A stretch of 36,464 bases of DNA from Ruminococcaceae bacterium UBA5396 (lineage in GTDB: Bacteria > Bacillota > Clostridia > Oscillospirales > Acutalibacteraceae): positions 9,101 to 45,564 of the forward strand of contig DHOG01000125.1 of the NCBI GenBank assembly GCA_002410715.1, written 5' to 3'. Position 1 is the stretch's first letter, and every line of letters starts with the position of its first letter. The notes under the pieces were generated by a model, which made no database searches, was not told the origin of the DNA, and was given only the letters and a program-made list of their open reading frames with translations. Of this stretch, positions 33,528 to 36,464 are shown piece by piece. Both the position numbers and the translations under genes were made by a program.

Positions 33528-34356
33528 AATTCCGATTGGTGATTTTGTTGAAACCGTAATTGACTGGCTTACAGAAAATTTATCAGTGTTTTTTGATGCA
33601 ATAAAAAGCATTTTGGAGTCTATTGTTCAAGGTTTTGAATTTGTTTTTACACTCATTCCTTTTTTTATAACCATACCGATACTGGCACTGATTGCTTGGA
33701 GGGTTTCCGGTAAAGGTACAGCTGCTTTCACAGTGATCGGGATGCTTCTAATCAAGTCGATCGGTCTTTGGTCAAATACCATGTCGACGCTTGCACTGGT
33801 TTTTACATCTACCTTTATCGCGATTGTTGTTGGTTTGCCGATAGGTATCTGGATGTCAAGAAGTAATACAGTGGATAAGGTAGTTCGTCCGATTCTTGAC
33901 TTTATGCAGACAATGCCAGCCTTTGTGTACTTGATACCAGCCGTTTATTTTTTTGATCTTGGAAAAGTGCCGGGGGCAGTCGCAACCGTCATCTTTGCAA
34001 TGCCTCCGATTGTACGGCTGACAAACCTTGGTATACGCCAGGTTCCTGAGGATGTTATAGAAGCTTCACGATCGTTTGGTTCAACGGCAGGGCAACTGCT
34101 GTATAAAGTTCAAATTCCTCTTGCCAAACCAACGATATTGGCTGGACTGAATCAAACCATTATGCTTTCACTTTCGATGGTTGTTATCTCATCAATGATT
34201 GGTTCCGGCGGATTGGGGGATGTGGTATTGAAAGGCATTACGCAGATGAAGGTCGGCCTTGGGTTTGAAGGAGGGCTGGCAGTTGTTATACTAGCAATGA
34301 TTCTTGATAGAATCACACAAGGATTTGGAAAAAACACGTCAAAATCAAGGAAATAA
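33520..34356 (+). CDS. opuAB: Glycine betaine/proline ABC importer permease
   Basis: A 278-residue integral membrane protein of the ProW/OpuAB family. An N-terminal amphipathic segment (about 1-40) precedes the helices, with the first at about 45-62. The EAA loop that contacts the ATPase is seen in EASRSFGSTAGQLLYKVQIP (near 185-204). FMQTMPAFVYLIPAVYFF is the typical core helix. Unlike streptococcal OpuA/BusAB, the substrate-binding domain is not fused but encoded downstream. Its start lies within the end of opuAA, with GGAGG before the ATG. Confidence 0.95.
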   Translation: MFRIPIGDFVETVIDWLTENLSVFFDAIKSILESIVQGFEFVFTLIPFFITIPILALIAWRVSGKGTAAFTVIGMLLIKSIGLWSNTMSTLALVFTSTFIAIVVGLPIGIWMSRSNTVDKVVRPILDFMQTMPAFVYLIPAVYFFDLGKVPGAVATVIFAMPPIVRLTNLGIRQVPEDVIEASRSFGSTAGQLLYKVQIPLAKPTILAGLNQTIMLSLSMVVISSMIGSGGLGDVVLKGITQMKVGLGFEGGLAVVILAMILDRITQGFGKNTSKSRK

Positions 34357-34441
34357 CTTTGTTATATCGTCTCAATTACTTTATTATGAATCCTTTTGGG
34401 TTTTACACCCCGTAGTCTCTGCTGAGGGAAAGGATCAAACT

Positions 34442-34468
34442 TTGGTTTACATACAAATCGCAAACCAA
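34442..34468 (+). other. Small hairpin between opuAB and opuAC
   Basis: TTGGTTT (34442-34448) and AAACCAA (34462-34468) could form a 7-bp stem in the 177-base gap. There is no T run, so it may be a processing or mRNA-stability element that raises binding-protein expression. This is weakly supported. Confidence 0.3.
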
Positions 34469-34533
34469 TTTCCGGATGATTATCAGGCGTGATTGAGATT
34501 TTATAAATAATTTTTTTGGAAAGGATGAGAGAT

Positions 34534-35391
34534 TTGAAGAGAATCTTGGCGCTGCTAGTCAGCGTAATGCTAACTTTGGGGGTAATAACAGGCTGCTCGG
34601 GCGGCAAAGCAGACACAAAGACGGTAAAGCTTGGCTATGTGAACTGGGCAGAAGGCGTTGCAATGACACACCTGGTCGCTGCTGTTCTTGAAGATAAAAT
34701 GGGCTATGAGGTTGAGACTACCATGGCAGATGTAGCACCTATCTTTACATCAGTAGCCAGTGGAAATACAGATGCATTTCTTGATGTATGGCTGCCGGTT
34801 ACCCACGAGGAGTATTTAAAGGAATACGGTGACGATCTGATTGATCTTTCCGTTATTAACGGAAATGCTCGAATCGGTCTTGTGGTCCCGTCATATGTTA
34901 ATATTAGCAGTATTGAAGAATTAAATGGCAATAAGGATCTTTTTGACGGGAAAATAATCGGCATCGATTCAGGTGCAGGAATTATGGGAGCCGCAGAAAG
35001 AGCGATTGACGAATATGACATGGACTTAGAACTGATGACAGGCAGCGAAGCTGCAATGACCGCTTCATTAAGAAAAGCAATTGACGATAAGAAACCCGTA
35101 GTCGTAACAGGCTGGGCGCCTCACTGGAAGTTTGCACGCTGGGATTTGAAATTCCTTGATGATTCGAAAGGAACATTCGGTGCGACAGAGGAAATTCACT
35201 GCATTACAAGAAAAGGTCTCGCGGAAGACATGCCGGAGGTATCCAAGCTTTTGGAGAACTTCAAAATGTCTGACAGCGAGCTTGGTGATTTGATGGGTGC
35301 AGTAGAAGACAGCGACAAAGAACCGCTTGAGGCTGCACGTGATTGGATGAACAAAAATACAGATTTTGTAGATTCAATCTTACCCAACTAA
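34534..35391 (+). CDS. opuAC: Glycine betaine/proline-binding lipoprotein
   Basis: A 285-residue substrate-binding lipoprotein of the ProX/OpuAC group. The start is taken as TTG at 34534, eight bases after AAAGGA; an in-frame ATG at 34525 overlaps that site. The signal peptide ends in the lipobox VITGC with lipidated C21. The binding domain contains LGYVNWAEGVAMTHL, FLDVWLPVTHEEYL and VTGWAPHWKFARWDL, whose tryptophans and tyrosines would form the aromatic box for a quaternary ammonium group. It works with the ATPase and permease upstream and is separated from them by 177 bases. Confidence 0.93.
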   Translation: MKRILALLVSVMLTLGVITGCSGGKADTKTVKLGYVNWAEGVAMTHLVAAVLEDKMGYEVETTMADVAPIFTSVASGNTDAFLDVWLPVTHEEYLKEYGDDLIDLSVINGNARIGLVVPSYVNISSIEELNGNKDLFDGKIIGIDSGAGIMGAAERAIDEYDMDLELMTGSEAAMTASLRKAIDDKKPVVVTGWAPHWKFARWDLKFLDDSKGTFGATEEIHCITRKGLAEDMPEVSKLLENFKMSDSELGDLMGAVEDSDKEPLEAARDWMNKNTDFVDSILPN

Positions 35392-35420
35392 CCACGATAC
35401 AGAGATGCCTGAAAAGGCTA

Positions 35421-35460
35421 TAATAATAAGCTGTGAGTTTTGGCTCACAGCTTATTATTA
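35421..35460. terminator. Terminator of the opuA operon
   Basis: Perfect 17-bp arms (35421-35437 and 35444-35460) around TTTTGG. The right arm is AT-rich without a long pure T run. Confidence 0.75.
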
Positions 35461-35619
35461 TGCTATTTTCCCTTGCATAACTCGACAAAATTTACTATGA
35501 CATTTGAGAAAACAACTATAAAATATAGATAGATGAGTGCAGTGTAATATTGAAAAGTTATACTTGTTATACTTATCTAGGTGTTTTTTATTAAATACAT
35601 ATGTAAGGGTGGGTATGTC

Positions 35620-35895
35620 ATGGAGGTACAACAGCAACCGCAGGAAACTATGGTTAATTCCGGTGCGCAGCAAGCTCCCGTTTCCCCGAAAAGCAGATTA
35701 GCAGCATTTCTCCTAGCCTTTTTTCTTGGAACTCTTGGGATTCACAGATTTTATGTCGGCAAAATCGGAACCGGTGTAATATGGCTATTAACCCTTGGTT
35801 GTTTGGGCATTGGAGCACTGGTAGACTGGATTATGATTCTTTGTGGATCATTTAAAGACAAACAGGGATTACCATTAACCAAATGGAATGATTAA
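35620..35895 (+). CDS. TM2 domain membrane protein
   Basis: A 91-residue protein. Residues 1-25 are a Gln/Pro-rich cytoplasmic or disordered head. Two membrane helices follow (about 27-44 and 50-75) joined by [10 protein letters not shown], the signature of the TM2 domain (PF05154). The second helix ends in [15 protein letters not shown], also typical. The start is the ATG at 35620, after AAGGGTGGG; the frame is open upstream but lacks support. Function in bacteria is not established. It is a single gene. Confidence 0.88.
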   Translation: MEVQQQPQETMVNSGAQQAPVSPKSRLAAFLLAFFLGTLGIHRFYVGKIGTGVIWLLTLGCLGIGALVDWIMILCGSFKDKQGLPLTKWND

Positions 35896-35952
35896 CCGAG
35901 AGGTTCCGTAAACCGCAAAAGGGTATGAAAGTACCTGTTTATCCACAGACTG

Positions 35953-36109
35953 ACAGCGGATGCTATGCGCATCCGCTGTTTATTGTCTCAACGACTGGTA
36001 TAAAACCTTCGCCCACTTGGAAGCGGAGGTTTTATACTTTTGGCTTGTAGCATCGAGGGGAGTTGAGTTATTAATAAATGGCTGCCTGTTGTTGTCCCAC
36101 AACTCAACT
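35953..36109 (+). terminator. Tandem hairpins in the gap after the TM2 gene
   Basis: The 377-base gap 35896-36272 has no gene I support. It holds an 11-bp perfect hairpin (35953-35963 with 35969-35979) followed by TTTATT, then a 15-bp hairpin with one wobble (35998-36012 with 36023-36037) followed by TTTTGG. A 9-bp inverted repeat (36061-36069 with 36101-36109) comes next. At least one of the first two is the TM2 gene's terminator. The rest is AT-rich up to the tsaE promoter. Confidence 0.55.
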
Positions 36110-36210
36110 GTAACATATCAATTTTCATCCTACAAATTAGAGTAGAATCGCTTAAAAACACGGTTTTCTACCTTTGAATCAACATTTTACTTTTAAGATT
36201 ATATAAATTA

Positions 36211-36219
36211 TGGTATACT
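36211..36219 (+). promoter_or_regulatory. tsaE: Extended -10 promoter of tsaE
   Basis: TGGTATACT (36211-36219) gives an extended -10; the -35 (TTTAAG at 36192-36197, 16 bases away) is weak. Confidence 0.45.
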
Positions 36220-36272
36220 TTGAAATGGTAGAATTCTCATAAAAGTTCATTTAGTCGAAAGGAATACGTTTA

Positions 36273-36464
36273 ATGCAGAGCTTTGTGACAAATTCTCCTG
36301 CCGAAACCGAAGCTGTCGGGGCATTGCTTGCCGGGAAACTTAAAGGCGGTGATGTAGTGGCGCTGTATGGCGGGCTGGGTATGGGAAAAACGGCATTTGT
36401 GCGAGGATTGGCATTTGGTTTGGGCCTAAACGCTGAAGTGTCCAGCCCAACCTTTGCGCTGGTG
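36273..36464 (+). CDS. tsaE: tRNA threonylcarbamoyladenosine biosynthesis ATPase TsaE (3' truncated)
   Basis: The first 64 residues of TsaE (YjeE), the ATPase that supports TsaB/TsaD in making t6A37 on tRNAs. The Walker A motif is YGGLGMGKTAF (residues 32-42), preceded by GDVVAL, and SSPTFALV is the conserved switch segment just before the window ends. AAAGGA lies nine bases before the ATG. The gene runs off the window; tsaB and rimI or tsaD often follow it, but that cannot be seen here. Confidence 0.93.
   Translation, partial: MQSFVTNSPAETEAVGALLAGKLKGGDVVALYGGLGMGKTAFVRGLAFGLGLNAEVSSPTFALV

Noticed and set aside
35960..36145. Open frame of 61 codons after the TM2 gene
   Set aside because: It runs through two hairpins and has no ribosome site.
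1..36464. CRISPR arrays, insertion sequences, prophage genes, tRNA or rRNA genes
   Set aside because: No regularly spaced repeats, transposase, integrase or phage structural proteins, or tRNA/rRNA-like sequences were seen on either strand.

Overview
The window is chromosomal DNA from a low-to-mid GC, spore-forming member of the Clostridia, most likely Oscillospiraceae/Ruminococcaceae-like. The signs are AAAGGA/GGAGG ribosome binding sites, a YlmC/YmxH sporulation-type protein, IreB, a T-box leader in front of pheST, the BaiN-like/cmk/plsC/ispH-S1 cluster and a class 1B dihydroorotate dehydrogenase. No phage, insertion sequence, CRISPR array, tRNA or rRNA gene was seen. The gene content looks like core genome with short accessory stretches.

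Layout. Bases 1-1150 hold the 3' end of pyrD and ruvX. Bases 1183-3632 are a compact unit: an ECF promoter, an ECF sigma factor gene and a membrane-anchored von Willebrand-domain protein that may act as its anti-sigma partner. Bases 3655-7497 (minus) carry a full-length single-chain purL. Bases 7669-9788 hold alr, a small lipoprotein and a short MGMT-type protein. Bases 9854-12847 (minus) are an ABC-2 exporter operon. Bases 13097-17585 run YlmC/YmxH, the Phe T-box, pheS, pheT and ireB. Bases 17860-21010 hold two small conserved-looking proteins, rsuA and an orphan sugar-importer ATPase (MsmK/UgpC type). Bases 21120-21871 are a structure-rich region around a small membrane protein gene on the minus strand. 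Bases 21872-26199 carry a TIM-barrel isomerase, a DUF6514-like protein, nrdR, a DAO-family oxidoreductase and an RpiR/MurR regulator. Bases 26244-31113 are the HI0933/BaiN-like flavoprotein, cmk, plsC and the IspH-S1 fusion. Bases 31287-35391 carry a BusR-like regulator (GntR helix-turn-helix plus RCK_C) and the glycine betaine importer opuAA-AB-AC. A TM2 protein and the 5' end of tsaE close the window.

How the parts connect. The regulator at 31287 has the architecture of the c-di-AMP receptor BusR. The importer operon behind it has a consensus sigma-A promoter, and a 12-bp perfect inverted repeat (AAAAGTGACAAC/GTTGTCACTTTT) starts at the predicted +1. This suggests c-di-AMP control of osmolyte uptake, with a second reading as an attenuator hairpin. 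The sigma factor gene at 1242 is preceded by an ECF-type promoter, which suggests autoregulation.

The most novel signals are RNA-like. A 41-nt element in which an upstream ATGTCCTT can pair with the Shine-Dalgarno AAGGACAT occurs nearly identically before two unrelated genes (cmk, and the small membrane protein at 21209-21514). The second copy ends a roughly 200-nt region rich in complementary segments, including a three-way junction and a potential pseudoknot. I do not recognise this as a known riboswitch family. TTG starts supported by Shine-Dalgarno spacing are frequent in this genome (pheS, ABC permease, 12847, 23921, 25333, opuAC).
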